64,000 nt of DNA from Topomyia yanbarensis (GCF_030247195.1 NC_080670.1:41959524-42023523), one strand, 5' to 3'; counted from the first letter of the stretch, positions 1-10,769 are shown. Numbers and translations: made by a program. The notes: a model not told the origin generated them from the letters alone.

Positions 1-345
1 GTATTTATGGATTAAAATAAGACATGTGTAATATGCTACTTGCAGTTTGTTGGTCGTTCCTACTTATCTGATTCAATTGAGTATGAGAGTACATCTCAAT
101 TCTTCTAAAACCTGGCGACGTCTGATGGTAGCGAATAGTCATTGTTGGCAGCAATGTTACCCTTTTTTGATGAATGAACTCGAAGAGGTCATCATAGGAA
201 TGTGACGCATGAGACCGAAAATAAATAAAACAAAATGAAATAAAGAGAACGGTTAGTATTAATATTGAGTATTATTTGAACAATGCACATGTAACATGCA
301 ATAAAACTACTTGGAATCGTCTTAATGCCAGAAAATGATATATAT
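1..345. other. no recognisable feature
   Basis: No coding frame of useful length, terminal inverted repeat or tandem repeat is visible here. The sequence is AT-rich and ends at the left edge of dispersed repeat copy A. Confidence 0.5.
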
Positions 346-660
346 TTACTATTAACGACAATTGCATTCCGTTAAAAGTTTCTCATGCTATGCTGACGGG
401 GAATGGATGATTGATGTGCGTCGGTAAATTAATCGTACCTTCATTTGTCCAATCCGAATGAGTCGAATCGAATGCACGAATTGAACACCGATAAAAAGTG
501 ATCCAAAGAAGGATTACCCACTATTCCATCATATAAGCCAGTTCTGCATCCATTCCCTGACCCATATGTCACAAATACTCAGACGAACACATACACAGAT
601 AGACATACGACTAGCACATAACAATTTTACACTAGTACTAAAAACTACAATTATTACAAC
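346..660. repeat. dispersed repeat, copy A (empty site of the piggyBac-like insertion)
   Basis: About 300 bp match 15656-15953 followed by 17670-17700. Shared landmarks are ATTAACGACAATTGCATTC, GGTAAATTAATCGTACCTT, GAAGGATTACCCACT and CACAAATACTCAGACGAACA. In this copy the sequence runs without interruption from GACTAGCAC through ATAA (618-621) into CAATTTTACAC. In copy B the same junction has TTAA and carries a 1.7-kb element. The family is unclassified; no coding sequence is visible. It could be part of an LTR or of a long non-autonomous element. Confidence 0.8.
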
Positions 661-2002
661 ACAACACAACTAATAGGGTTCAACTGTTAATTTTTAATGC
701 GCCTGTGCACGTTGACGAGATCGACCGATAAATCGACACACAATGACTCCCACTGCGAGCCGTGCTCAAAAAGACAGCCGCTAAGCTGTTGAACAATGTC
801 TGCAAACACAGCCCACAGAAAAAGTCAATCCACGGCGACCCGCCAATCGTCCACGCCAGTGTGCACAGGTTCTTAGCTGACTGTTAGTTTGGGCTGGTGC
901 GGAGTATGAAATAACAAAAAACATAAAAGGCCCATAAGCCCTCTCGGTCTCCTCGATGCACCACTATCGAGGCGTAATGCAATAACTATCTTAAAGCAGG
1001 TGTCTGCTCAAATATGCTTGAAGATGTTTTCAATACCGTCAAAGCCGTCAGCCTAGGAGAGGGTCTGCCGATAAGGTATGGATTTGTGCCGAAAATAATA
1101 GAGCTCAAATATGACATGAATTTTGTTATCGGTTGTCTGAGCTGTGTAAAACAACATTAACCATAACTGTTGAGCAGAATAATAAAATAGAACGTGCATT
1201 TGGCATATTTGTTTCTATACATGTACATGCATCTAAGCAACATGTAAAATATATTTTCTAAAAACACCTTGTATAAAGCTAGGATATTACAATACTACCC
1301 AGATATTACCCACTTCAAGAAAATTAAAATCGTCAATAAAGGTCCGATTCTCAATGACAGACCATTGCCGCCCAGTTACGCCGGGTCACATAAATTGATA
1401 TATAAAAAAAATGCTTTCAACAATTCCATTTCACTTGTGCAGGACTGTAGCGTGTTGTTGACCGGTTTGACCTTTGAAGATGACGCCAGCCTTATGAGAG
1501 CGCTGAAATCTCTATCTAGTTTATATACTTAGTCTGGATAGGTGTGCCATTTCTGTATACACGTAATTATTATCGTTCGAAAGTCTAACTCAAAAAGAAA
1601 ACCACCAAAGGGGCGCTACACTGAGTCTCCGCCAAGGGCGCCAGACGACCATGCTACGACACTGGGTAGAGTTACACAAATCTGGATTCACCTCGATAAG
1701 TGATACGAGCTATGCAACAGCCAGTAATCAAGCTACAATTTTTTATACTCATGAGGAAATATGGTTAACGTGACAGTAATTTAATGCATGTACTACTCCA
1801 AAGCATATGCAAGTACTCAATAAAATAAGAAAAATTAATATAATTTATTGATGATTTAGTGTACTAAAAGTAAACCAAAGAATATGTTCTTCGTGTTGAA
1901 GTGACTGCCGAAAATTGGTAACTGGTTTTGAACTCTTTTTGCGAATTATTAATACTCAACCCTCATACATAATTCAAAAGTCATCATTCACTCAGACAAG
2001 AC
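661..2002. other. unclassified sequence, no gene recognised
   Basis: The first part (661-900) may still belong to the dispersed repeat, but copy B offers no counterpart to test this. An open frame at 1269-1532 (87 codons, TTG start) matches no family I know and has no helpful context. The rest is AT-rich non-coding DNA. Confidence 0.4.
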
Positions 2003-2511
2003 GATGCGTATTCCCCACGCGCAGGCATTGTAATTCTCTCTCACTCACGTGAGAAGAAGCTTATCCGATGTCCAACTTTTCCGAGATAAGATGAGTCGCA
2101 AAATTCTCCGTCTCCACAAATACGGTGAGAATAATTTTCCGGATAAAATTTATTCGTTTTTTTTCCTTCTCACCGGAGAAAGTGATAATATTTTAATTTC
2201 GTGAAGAGCGTCAAAATATACACTTAATTTCAAAGAAACGCGTCAAATAAGTGTGATAGACTTGTTTTTTCGTGTTTTGGAATAGCGATAGCAAGGCAGC
2301 GAGCGCAAAAAGGATACCGTCATAAACTAATTCTCACATTCTCCTGTAGTTTTATTTATCCGGAGAAATAATATGTTGTATTTATCCGGAGAAGTTGTGT
2401 GAGTGCCAATAATTTTTCGTGTGATAATGTAAGTTTTTATTGTCGCAGTAGCAAATTATCCGGCCCCTTTTTCTCATATGAGCGATAAATTCAATGCCTG
2501 CCCACGCGCAT
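2003..2511. mobile_element. MITE-like element with TTATCCGG words
   Basis: The left end (ATGCG at 2003, then GCGCAGGCATTG and a CACGTGAG palindrome) matches the reverse complement of the right end (CTCATATGAG, then CAATGCCTGCCCACGCGCAT, ending 2511). Between them the word TTATCCGG(AGAA), or its complement, recurs at least six times (near 2070, 2139, 2175, 2357, 2386 and 2457). No transposase is encoded. I could not find a clear target-site duplication, so the outer edges are approximate and the superfamily is not assigned. Confidence 0.5.
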
Positions 2512-3195
2512 TAAATATCCAGTGGATTAGTTTCCTAGTTGGTCAAATAAACAATAAACAATTTAGTTTGCTCAGTCTAAAGAAATGTCAGCTCGATTGG
2601 CAGCAACCGGTAGATACGTGTTCCCTTACAGTGCCATTAAATCAAAAAGCAATTAAAGTTACATACGATAGGATATGTACAATTGAGAATGTAATGAAAT
2701 GAGGTTGCTTAATTATTTACATTAAAACAAATTCAGAGTTGTATGATCAAGCTGGTTAATATTCAAAAAATAAGTGAAGTAAGAGAAACTGTGCAATTTA
2801 TGTCCAGTGCGAAAAAAGTGTCAACCCAGCTGCACATGTCATAATTTCGTGTTCGCTTTGCACTAAATTGTGCGATCAAAAACATCGAATTGAACTCACT
2901 AATTTTCCGTTGTCACGAGGTGAAGGGTCGATTTTATTGAATTTTGACTTCTAACCGTTGGCGTTAACGTTACCGCAACCGTGGAGTACCCTGCTGATAA
3001 CCAACTTCTCTCATCACTGCGCAGGTAAAGTGCAATAATGTAAACAAAATGACAACATGAATCTAGCTATTTGCATTCACAAACAAAGAACTTCACAGGC
3101 CTAACGAATTGAGAAATGGGCAAGAATAGTCGTGACAAGTCATTTGGATGCACTCGTGCTATAATCGCTTTCATCGCATATTTCCTGTCAAGAGT
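2512..3195. other. no recognisable feature
   Basis: No supported gene or inverted-repeat element. Short open frames here show no recognisable domain and lack start or splice context. Confidence 0.4.
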
Positions 3196-3203
3196 GTTGT
3201 ACC

Positions 3204-3469
3204 CAGGGACGCCATTATGCCAGATTTATCTGGCACAGTCAGAGTTTTTTGCAGCTTCCAAACAAAAAGACAAACCTCTCAGTCTGCCAGATTTTTGAAT
3301 TATAGAAGTGTTTGCACTCACATTTTGGGAATTTGGACATATTTTCCCAAATTTATTAAAAATATATTGATAAATTTAGATGACTTTGAGGTCGCTGTTA
3401 AGTGACAGATTTTGCCAGACATTTTTAGTTGATCTGCCAGATATTCTTTGAAAAATAGTGGCAACCCTG
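3204..3469. mobile_element. non-autonomous hAT-like element, CCAGATTT word family
   Basis: Terminal inverted repeats CAGGGACGCCA (3204) and TGGCAACCCTG (ending 3469) are flanked by an 8-bp target-site duplication, GTTGTACC (3196-3203) and GTTGTGCC (3470-3477), 7 of 8 identical. An 8-bp duplication with a YAGGG-type terminus is the signature of the hAT superfamily. The word GCCAGATTT recurs at both sides of the interior (3219, 3284, 3413, 3436) in forms pointing inward. There is no coding capacity. Boundaries are precise; the autonomous partner is not in the window. Confidence 0.8.
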
Positions 3470-3815
3470 GTTGTGCCTATTTAGCCATATTGAACGACTA
3501 ATAATATTAGCTGGGTGTTATTTGGAGCGCTTTTGCTATACACCAATTTTGTTATTGCACTATTTCTTATAAACAAGCAAAAATATTGATACCAGTTTAT
3601 TCGCAATTCATTGATTGTAGCCAAAGTAATTATCGAAATCGTACGGCACCTTACCTACGGATGTCCCAAACAAGCAAATCATCCTGCAAATTGCTATGTG
3701 AGTGCAGCTCTTTCGGCCCATCGGCGACGCAGGGTGCGAACACAGAGACCGGACGTTCATCGCGAGCGTTGGAGATACCATACAAACAATGGTTTGTTAA
3801 GAACGGTCACCATAC

Positions 3816-4133
3816 CACACACCTAGAAAAAAATAGTGTAAATTTACGTCTTCTGACCCTGACATATACGAGCATCAAAAATGACTTAGTTTTACGTTTG
3901 ATTTTAATTTTGCATGACGTTGAATTCCGTAAATCATGTAATTTTACTCTTCATACAGCGTTTGTTCTGAATGGTAGGAAGTGTAATTTTATGTCATTGC
4001 GCATGTAAAATATATGTTTCATGTAACATTAAACGGAACACGGTAATGCTCCGTCATTTCGTAAATTACGGTTTGTTGAATTGTGTCATGTTTGCAATTA
4101 CGTCAACGATAAAATTCAGAATTTTTTGGTGTG
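3816..4133. mobile_element. MITE with CACACCTAG / GGTGTG ends
   Basis: The left terminus (CACACACCTAGAAAAAAATA, then GTGTAAATTTACG) corresponds imperfectly to the reverse complement of the right terminus (AAAATTCAGAATTTTTTGGT, then GTG at 4131-4133). Its left 50 bp recur near 53072-53115 (GTGTAAATTTACGTC, then TCCTGACCCTGACATATA), confirming a dispersed family. No transposase. Open frames inside are non-coding by context. The target duplication is unclear. Confidence 0.55.
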
Positions 4134-5220
4134 CAGAATATGCTTTTTCCATACACACCTTGACAACATACCATTTAAGAACCATACAGTTTATGGTGAC
4201 ATGTTTATTTTAGATTTAGCGATTCCTAAAATATTAGGGTGGAGAAGAAAATCTGAAAATTGTTCAAAATGTTTCTGAAATGGTATTTATTTATTCTGGT
4301 GGCTTACTACTGAGTTTGACCAAATTGACAGCTTAGCAAAAAAAAACAATTGAAAATGGCCGACGCGGAAACATTTCCATTAATACCATGGTCACTTTTA
4401 TGTTTGCTCTTGTTCGTTTTACATACTATTCTAGCTTACCAATATATATAATTGGCATGTGCAATTTTCATAATAACCGAAATAGAAAGTAAACAAAGAT
4501 TCAAATTAAAATTATGGTTGATTTCAAATTTATTCATTCGAACATGGAAGTCCGTTCTCTATGGTGCTAGTGTCGACGATACGGTGCACAAGAGAAACGT
4601 TCTGTGTACGTCATCCGCGCGTCCATCATATCGATTTGCGACGTGCAATAATGGTATAGGTTCAGCTAATTCGCTGTAGCTCAAGCGGCTTTTTTCGTCT
4701 GTCGACCTCGATGGTGGAGAGTTTTTTTTTCTATTTTGGCAAATTGCCAACAGTAGATATAGAACGCAAGATTTGGATTGTCACTAGTTGTACAGTGTGT
4801 TGTATATCTTTTTCACTCCATTGGAGATCCTCCTAGTGTGACAGTTATGTACCCAATGTTACGCACAACGACGATTGCGGCAATCATAGTCTATAGTCTA
4901 TAGTTTTGACTCTACTTTGCCAAACAAGCAAACAATCATACTATCGGTAGCGCTGCTCCGTCACAGTGCATACTTGAGCCAAGATGAATGGTGTTGCGGA
5001 GGTGGTTTTAGTGCGAGATGATATGCTTTGGAAAACAGCAATTAAACGGTACACTAATAATGCACCAATCGCCATTTTTTTACGATTCTATTTGCCTGCT
5101 ACCTTGACCTTGACCTAGGCGGTAGAATTGAAATATTTTGATTCGTTTTCATTTCATCGAAAAATCATCGTCCAACTCGCATAAATTTGTTTAATATTTT
5201 ATCAAACATTTAAGGGGTTA
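4134..5220. other. low-information stretch with one candidate exon
   Basis: No transposon termini recognised. The only item of note is the short candidate coding exon at 4984-5048, described separately. CCTTGACCTTGACCTAGG at 5101-5118 resembles a doubled nuclear-receptor half-site (TGACCTTGACCT), a weak regulatory hint only. Confidence 0.35.
4984..5048 (+). CDS. candidate first coding exon (unrecognised)
   Basis: ATG at 4984 sits in a good insect start context (GCCAAGATGA). It opens 21 codons plus two bases, translating MNGVAEVVLVRDDMLWKTAI and onward, and stops at a possible splice donor (AACG|GTACAC at 5049). The codons are unusually clean compared with the surrounding AT-rich DNA and a TCACAGTGC initiator-like site lies about 25 bp upstream. 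No downstream exon could be matched, no domain is recognisable in so short a piece, and the donor is weak. It may be chance or a remnant of a gene. Confidence 0.2.
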
Positions 5221-5322
5221 TATATACCTATAAAAAATAAAAATTTTCCTCGAATAGTTTCTCGCAAAAAGGTATTTGCGAGAAACTAATCGAGGAATTT
5301 TTTTATTTTTTATAGGTATATA
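5221..5322. repeat. 102-bp hairpin
   Basis: TATATACCTATAAAAAATAA at 5221 reads into CTCGAATAGTTTCTCGCAAA and is mirrored by TTTGCGAGAAACTAATCGAG and TATTTTTTATAGGTATATA on the right. The arms are about 48 bp with few mismatches and a loop of roughly six bases. It lies at the left edge of the dispersed family at 5330-5945 and may be its end or a small foldback MITE. Confidence 0.75.
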
Positions 5323-5384
5323 GCGATGGTTTTATTACGACAAAGGCTTAGTTCTTTGATAATACAAGCAATAGCTTATAAAAA

Positions 5385-5945
5385 TATTGATAATTGGTGG
5401 AATCATGGGCTTTTTCCTATAGAAAGTCTATGCAATCACTCTGAAAACCGACTTTTTAACCGAGGCCCACAGGGCCGAGTCTCTTATACCGTTCAACTCA
5501 GTTCGTCGAGTTAGGCAAATGTATGTGTGCGTGATTATGTATGTATGTGACCTAAAATATGCACATCGGTTACTCAGCGATGGCTGAACCGATTTTTTCA
5601 AACTTAGTCTCAAATGAAAGATACAACGTTCCCATAGGCTGCTATTGAATTTCATTTAACCGGTTCCGGAGTTACAGGTTGAAGAGTTGGGTCACGCATG
5701 AAATTCCCATATAAATCGGAATCAGCATGGTATCTAAAAGATGCAAAACGTCATAAAATCGCGCGACTTTAAAATCGCACAACATAAAAATCGCACAACC
5801 TTAAAATCGCATAAAATCTCATATATAACGAAACCATGTGAGGTTTGCACGCTTCTAACTCCGCTATTTCAATAATTTGTACTCCACCCGATTCAGAAAC
5901 GCCTATATTAAATATTCGTAAAAATTATTACCATTAATTTCTGTA
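5385..5945 (+). repeat. dispersed 'CTCAGTTCGTCGAG' family copy with a small minisatellite
   Basis: TATAGAAAGTCTATGCAATC, ACTCTGAAAACCGAC, CGAGGCCCACAGGGCCGAG and AACTCAGTTCGTCGAG are shared with copies at 16905-17590 (inverted) and 62880-63240. Further in, GATGGCTGAACCGATTTT and CTCAAATGAAAGATACAACG also recur. At 5755-5822 a 16-17-bp unit with core TTAAAATCGCACAAC is repeated about four times. The family has no coding capacity and I cannot assign it to a class. In other copies it begins with a CCTTTCTCATATAGAAAGG hairpin. Confidence 0.75.
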
Positions 5946-5980
5946 CAGTAAAAGCAGTCTATTGAAAATCGGTGAAATGG

Positions 5981-8820
5981 CAACTTACTTACTTACTTTT
6001 ATTCCTGCGCACCCCTGGTGATGCAAAGGGCCGTTGTGAAAGATTGCCATCCCGGGCGATTGCCCACCATCGCCTTCATCTGCTGTCATGTCACACTTTC
6101 GTCGACTTCTTTTATTTCCTTGTTGAGTCTGCGCCACCTCTGGGTCTGCCTCTGCTGCGATGTCCTGCTGGGTTCCAGTCTAACGCTTGCTTGCAGATTT
6201 CGTTTCCGCCCCTGCGCAGAGTGTGGCCGACCCACCTCCACTTCCGTTCCCAAATTTCTGTCGCTATCGGCTTCTGATGACATCGACGATGGAGCTCAAC
6301 ATTTAAGATGCAGTTGTGAGGCCACCATGCACGAATTATGTACCGCAGGAATCTATTGATGAAAACCTGCAGCCGTTGCGTGTTCTCTACTGATACGCAC
6401 CGTGTTTCACTGGCATGTAGTAGTACAGATTTCACGTTCGAGTTGAATATTCGGCTTTTGGTGCGTCGATTAATCTGATCTTAAACTCGCAAAAGCAGCC
6501 CTCGCCTTCTTGATCCGTGCTCCTATGTCGATCTTGGTGCCTCCATCAGACGCCATGTGGCTACCAAGATATTGGAAGCTTTCGACATTCTCCACTGCTT
6601 GCCCAGCTACCGTAAAGCTGGAAGAGTTGACCGTGTTTATTTCCAACGATTGGTTTTGTTGACGTTGATTTTGAGACCTGCCGCTGAGGAGCGATCGGCA
6701 AGATCATCGAGCTTACTCTGCATGTCAGAGCGCCGTTGTGCCAGGAGAGCAACGTCATCAGCCAATTCGAAGTCATTCAGATGCTCCATAGTAATAGGTT
6801 GCCACAGCAACCCACGATTTGGTTCACGGTTAATCGCTCCTACCAGGATCTCGTCGATTACGATGAGGAACAGTAGCGGTGATAGAATACATCCTTGCCT
6901 AACTCCAGCCACGACCCGGATGGGGTCAGACAAGACAGCATCGTACAATATTCTGCACGAAAATGCCTCGTACTGTGCTTCAATTAGACCGATGATATTC
7001 TCAGGAAACGGACTCCCTTGCGTAGCAGAGCTCCCCACATATTTGCGTGAGTGAGACGGTAGAGAGACTCTTGGCATTCATTGACTTGCTCCAGGAGCGT
7101 GACAATATGGTCCGCACAGGATCGTCCGGCACGGAATCCTGTCTGCTGCCGTCGGAGAGTTGCGTCAATCTTCTCCTGTATCCGGATCACTTTGCAGAGA
7201 ACTTTGAGAACGATACACAGTAACATGATGCCCCGCCAATTATCGCATACAGTCAGGTCACCCTTTTTGGGTACCTTCACCTTTTGGGTAACTCGACTTT
7301 TCCGGCCGACTGGATGGACATCCAGTCGGCCGGAAAAGTCGCGGTGTCCCAGATATTGTAGAATAATTGATGCAACAGTTGTGCAGATACTATGGGGTCA
7401 GCTTTGAGCATCTCTGCTGATATGCGATCGACCCCTGGGGCTCTGTTCAATTTCATGCTTGGGATGGTTGCTTCTATCTTTTGCAATGATGGAGCTTCGG
7501 TGTTGACGCGGGTAATACGTCGAACCCTTGGCGGATCGTACCGAGTTGTTGGTGGCGTGGCCGACACTTGAGAAAGGTTTTCAGCTGGTCAGCGCGGTCG
7601 GTTAACAACTGTCCAGACGTGTCTTTCACGGGCATCGTAGCATTAATCTTTGTCCCACTAAGGCGGCGTTGAAATATCGTAGAGGAGACGGATGTCGCCA
7701 GTGTTTGCGGCTTTCTCACCTTCGTCGGCTAGGGAGTCTGCCCACGCTCTTTTGTCCCGTCTACATGACCGTTTCACTTCCTTCTCTAGAGCCGAATAGC
7801 GCTGACGGGCTGCGGCTTTGGCTCCTCGTGTTTTAGCTCGCTCAATCGCGGCTTTGGCGTTCCTTCGTTCCTCTATCTTCTTCCAGGTATCTGTGATCCA
7901 CTGTTTGCTCTGGGTACGTAGCTCACCCAGATTTTTCTCGCCGGTGGCGATGAAGGCGTTCTGGATGGCGGTCCATTGATCTTCTACGCTTCCACCTTCC
8001 GGAATATCTGCAGCATCGTTCTCCAGCTCCTCGAGGAAGGACCTTCTTACCGCAGCATCTTCCAGACGACGTGTGTTAAATCAACGCCCGATCTTCTTCT
8101 CCTGTCGCTGAATCCATGCAATATGCAGCCGGATCTCGCCAATTGGGAAATGGGGGTCGGACGCTATATCGGCGCTACGCACATCAAGGAGGCTCCTTCT
8201 CCATTTTCGGCTGATGCAGATGTGGTCGATTTGATTCTCCGTTAAGCCAACACGGGAAACTCATGTCACTTTGTGTACTGGCCGATGGGGGAAGAGCGAT
8301 CCCCCCGATCACCATGTTATTGTTGCCACAAAACTCTGCAAGCAGCTTTCCGTTTTCGCCCATTTCTCCGAGGCCATGACGTCCCATGACGTCTCATAGA
8401 CCGAGTTATCGGAGTCCACGGATCGGAGCGTTGAAGTCGCCGATGTAGATCTTGATATCACCTTTCGGAATTTTATCCACGACAGATAAGGTTTCGAACC
8501 CATGTTCTGAATCTGGCAACGATTATTCTCTCATTAATATGCTCCAACTTCATTAGCGCAATGTAGGCGTGCGCGCTGACCAGGAAGCCAACTCCACGGT
8601 GACGAGGAGCGTGTTCACCTCGTAGACCAGAGTATAGCAGAATTTGACCCGACGGCAATCTGTGTTCTCCAAAGTTCGGCCAACGGACTTCACTAATTCG
8701 TGTCCGTTGGCAAAGTAAAATGGCAAAGTTCACGAAAATAGGAAAGATTACCATTCGTGAGGCAGATTTTTCAGACAGAGCCGTCAATACGAAGCACCTA
8801 AGTGACTCATTCAAACACAA
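5981..8820 (-). pseudogene. decayed single-ORF non-LTR retrotransposon (endonuclease + reverse transcriptase)
   Basis: In transcription order, 8820-8100 encodes an APE-type endonuclease (EVRWPNFGEHRLPSGQ, RHRGVGFLVSAHA, then GLGEMGENGKLLAEFCGNNN). A basic linker spans ~8000-7570. The RT lies at 7567-6637, with LNRAPGVDRISAEMLK, QTGFRAGRSCADHI, GVRQGCILSPLLFLIVIDEI and catalytic LADDVALL. The C-terminal tail is at 6435-6000 (WRWVGHTLRRGGNEICKQAL, RGRPRGG, TALCITRGAQE-stop). The parts lie in different frames with many stops, so the copy is dead. The 3' end is an AAGT-repeat tail (5981-6000). Single-ORF layout and short length recall RTE-like elements, but the clade is not certain. Neighbouring open frames on the plus strand are shadows. 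Confidence 0.92.
7294..7341. repeat. perfect 23-bp inverted duplication inside the LINE
   Basis: CGACTTTTCCGGCCGACTGG followed by ATG (7294-7316), a 2-bp spacer, then the exact reverse complement (7319-7341). In the minus-strand RT frame the 7319-7341 arm is the normal coding sequence (TATFPADWM). The 7294-7316 arm is an inserted inverted copy that destroys the frame just before VKVPKKGDLTVCDNW. This is what a local template switch leaves behind. Confidence 0.95.
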
Positions 8821-8895
8821 AAAGTTATAAATAGAGGTACCGCGTGCCCGTTTGAATCAGTTGTTGCACTTATTCCAAACGAGCAATAGCATAGC
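8821..8895 (+). promoter_or_regulatory. core-promoter-like unit 1 (TATA + Inr)
   Basis: TATAAATA at 8826-8833 lies 33 nt upstream of the A of TCAGTT (8857-8862), which fits the insect initiator consensus TCAKTY. The unit continues to CCAAACGAGCAA. It is duplicated in tandem at 8976-9045. No clear gene follows; the short frame from 8907 ends after 18 codons. Confidence 0.4.
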
Positions 8896-8975
8896 GTCCA
8901 TAGCGATGACGCCATGGATTTTTGGCATCGTTGGTATTTGCACACACTCACACCCAAACGACTAAATGAAATTGG

Positions 8976-9045
8976 ATAGTTTATAAATAGAGGTGCCACG
9001 TATCCGTTCCAATCATTCGTCGTTCGCTTGCCAAACGAGCAACAT
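8976..9045 (+). promoter_or_regulatory. core-promoter-like unit 2 (TATA + Inr)
   Basis: TATAAATA at 8982-8989, then TCATTC at 9013-9018, again exactly 33 nt from the first T of TATA to the initiator A. An inverted CCAAT box (ATTGG) precedes TATA. Identity with unit 1 covers TTATAAATAGAGGT, CGT, CCGTT and CCAAACGAGCAA. The layout recalls compact insect promoters such as histone genes, but no histone coding sequence follows. The frame after CAACATG (9044) is 29 codons long and unrecognised. Confidence 0.4.
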
Positions 9046-9060
9046 GATGCCTATGTTTTA

Positions 9061-9633
9061 TTCACGCAACCGACGTTCTTATTTTGCAAAATTTGCGATT
9101 CATAGCATTGGTTTATTGGAGTATTTGAGTTGAATAGTAGCAGATCGTGTACATAGTCACGTGAGCTGCATCCGCTCCGTTAATCCAAGCACCAATAGTA
9201 TACTTTCTATTCATCACAAAGATTTAATCCTCAATGAAAAAAATCGAGATGACTATCTCGATGTGCAATTCTGGTACAGTCGGAAAACTATCTAAATCGA
9301 CACTATGAATTCCAACAATCGGCAAACAAATATCATAGAATAACAATAAAACGCCCCCATTTCCCTTCCCCCTTCTTTCGGAGGTGGAGTTTGATCAGTA
9401 CCGTACGGTTGACCGTGTTGATGAATCACGCTATCGTGTTTGCAATCCTCCTTCGTTTCGCCGCACGTTGGCAAAAATATATGAAAAATATAAGAATTGT
9501 ACAAAGCAAAACTAGCTGCAACGCCGAGCAACCGAAAATGCTATTTCTATTGAAATATTGTGGATAGTATTTTCAGAACATGGAATCGATTTGTGCTAGA
9601 CCAATTGAATCGGTACCGTACGCTGGACATTTA
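9061..9633. other. unclassified sequence
   Basis: No transposon ends recognised. It contains the minus-strand open frame at 9292-9531, described separately. The region is otherwise AT-rich and unstructured. Confidence 0.35.
9292..9531 (-). CDS. candidate small secreted or exon-encoded peptide (unrecognised)
   Basis: A 79-codon minus-strand frame starts with a hydrophobic run (MLGVAASFALYNSYIFHIFL). It is followed by a polar cysteine-containing stretch (CGETKEDCKHDSVIHQHGQP, then YGTDQTPPPKEGG), and ends with a second hydrophobic patch (YCYSMIFVCRLLEFIVSI). The middle part looks more protein-like than the neighbouring frames, with mixed codons and no low complexity. No promoter, splice site or homologous family is evident, and a TTGCAG acceptor-like site precedes it. 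It may equally be chance. Confidence 0.15.
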   Translation of the reverse strand: MLGVAASFALYNSYIFHIFLPTCGETKEDCKHDSVIHQHGQPYGTDQTPPPKEGGREMGAFYCYSMIFVCRLLEFIVSI

Positions 9634-10037
9634 TACAGTCCCTGGCCAAATTATTATACTTAAACTGAACAGAAACTGTTCCCCTATTATAACTACAATA
9701 ACCGTTCATTACTTGACAGATATGATTAAAACAAGTATAGTTATAGTTGAAACAAATAAAGCAAACAGTTTTTTTTATAAAAAAACAACTCCATCAATAA
9801 ATGTTGAAGCATTAACAAAGAACTTTCTTTGAACAATTTCGAAACTAACTTATCGTTTGATTATGTTGTAATGTGTGTTTTGTACGATAACACAGGGTTT
9901 GGTTTTTATTAGCTTTTTTATGCATTCGATGTCATCTGGTGAATCTTCAAAAATCTACAGAAATTTTTTCCCATTTTATAAAGTGATGATTTAATTTCTT
10001 CGTCTAATTACGTATAATAATTTGGCCAGCGAGTGTA
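9634..10037. mobile_element. non-autonomous Tc1/mariner-type element
   Basis: 28-bp terminal inverted repeats agree at about 25 positions. The left end reads CAGTCCCTGGCCAAATTATT and the right end, reverse-complemented, CACTCGCTGGCCAAATTATT. Both are flanked by TA (9634-9635 and 10036-10037), the invariant Tc1/mariner target. The shared core CTGGCCAAATTATTATAC is typical of Tc1-like ends. The 400-bp interior contains no transposase; its open frame carries no DDE motif. Confidence 0.88.
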
Positions 10038-10769
10038 TGTTTATAGAAATTGGTTTCCGGCACATTCCTGCAATCCAATAGAACACGAAATTCGATTGTC
10101 CCTCTCAATTGTTTTTAGAATTTGGCATGGGGTTCAGGAATGTAATTGGTGTCATTGTGCAAGGTTTCCCAGCCCCGACTAATTCAAATTACGGAACAAT
10201 CGACGCCTGCTATTTCCGAAAGTCGATTGCGTCAAATGTCCGGAACAGTACACCTCGATTAACATAAATGCGATGCAGTTGTTGATCGAGCAGAAGCTGG
10301 TAACTGATATGCAGAACATTGTGTGTAGGTGGGTGGTACACCATCAGATGACAGAGTGCTTGTTTTGTGCATTGACTTGTGATTTGTTGGAAAGTAGGGA
10401 TCGTTCAATAGCATTGGGGAGAGTGGGCCGTCTTGCGGGTCATCAAACATCAAAGCAATGAGCTTCTGGGCCAGCGAGTATAATTATAGGGTGCAATATA
10501 ATTCGCTGCCAATAGAATCCCCTTCTCCCATCGAGGATTGTTTTTCATGGCATGGTTAGGTACTTTGAGATTGTAAACTCAAGTGCTTTTATTACAACTG
10601 CATTGAATAGGTTGGAAAAATCTGTTCTTTGTGTAGAATCGTGTGTTGAATCTGAGATTTACTTCATCAACGTCCCTTTCACGTTGAATGAGGGAAACGC
10701 ATGGCTGGTTGTGAGCAAGAAGTAGACAATATTTGGGAAAATGTAACTTATAGTTCAATATTAATTCGT
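10038..10769. other. unclassified sequence with a diverged local duplication
   Basis: The 120 bp after the Tc1-like right end (GGCCAGCGAGTGTATGTTTA, CCAATAGAACACG, GATTGTCCCTCTCAATTG, TTTGGCATGGGGTTCAGG) have a diverged counterpart at 10470-10560 (GGCCAGCGAGTATAATTATA, CCAATAGAATCCCC, GGATTGTTTTTCATGGCATG). No gene is supported. Confidence 0.4.

Noticed and set aside
1269..1532. 87-codon plus frame
   Set aside because: TTG start, no known motif, no promoter or splice context; cannot be told from chance.
6557..7407. Plus-strand frames of 96-165 codons
   Set aside because: They lie antisense to the LINE reverse transcriptase, whose motifs are clear on the minus strand.
10480..10560. Second Tc1-like right end (GGCCAGCGAGTATAATTATA)
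   Set aside because: The match continues into flanking non-element sequence, so a diverged local duplication explains it better than a second element.
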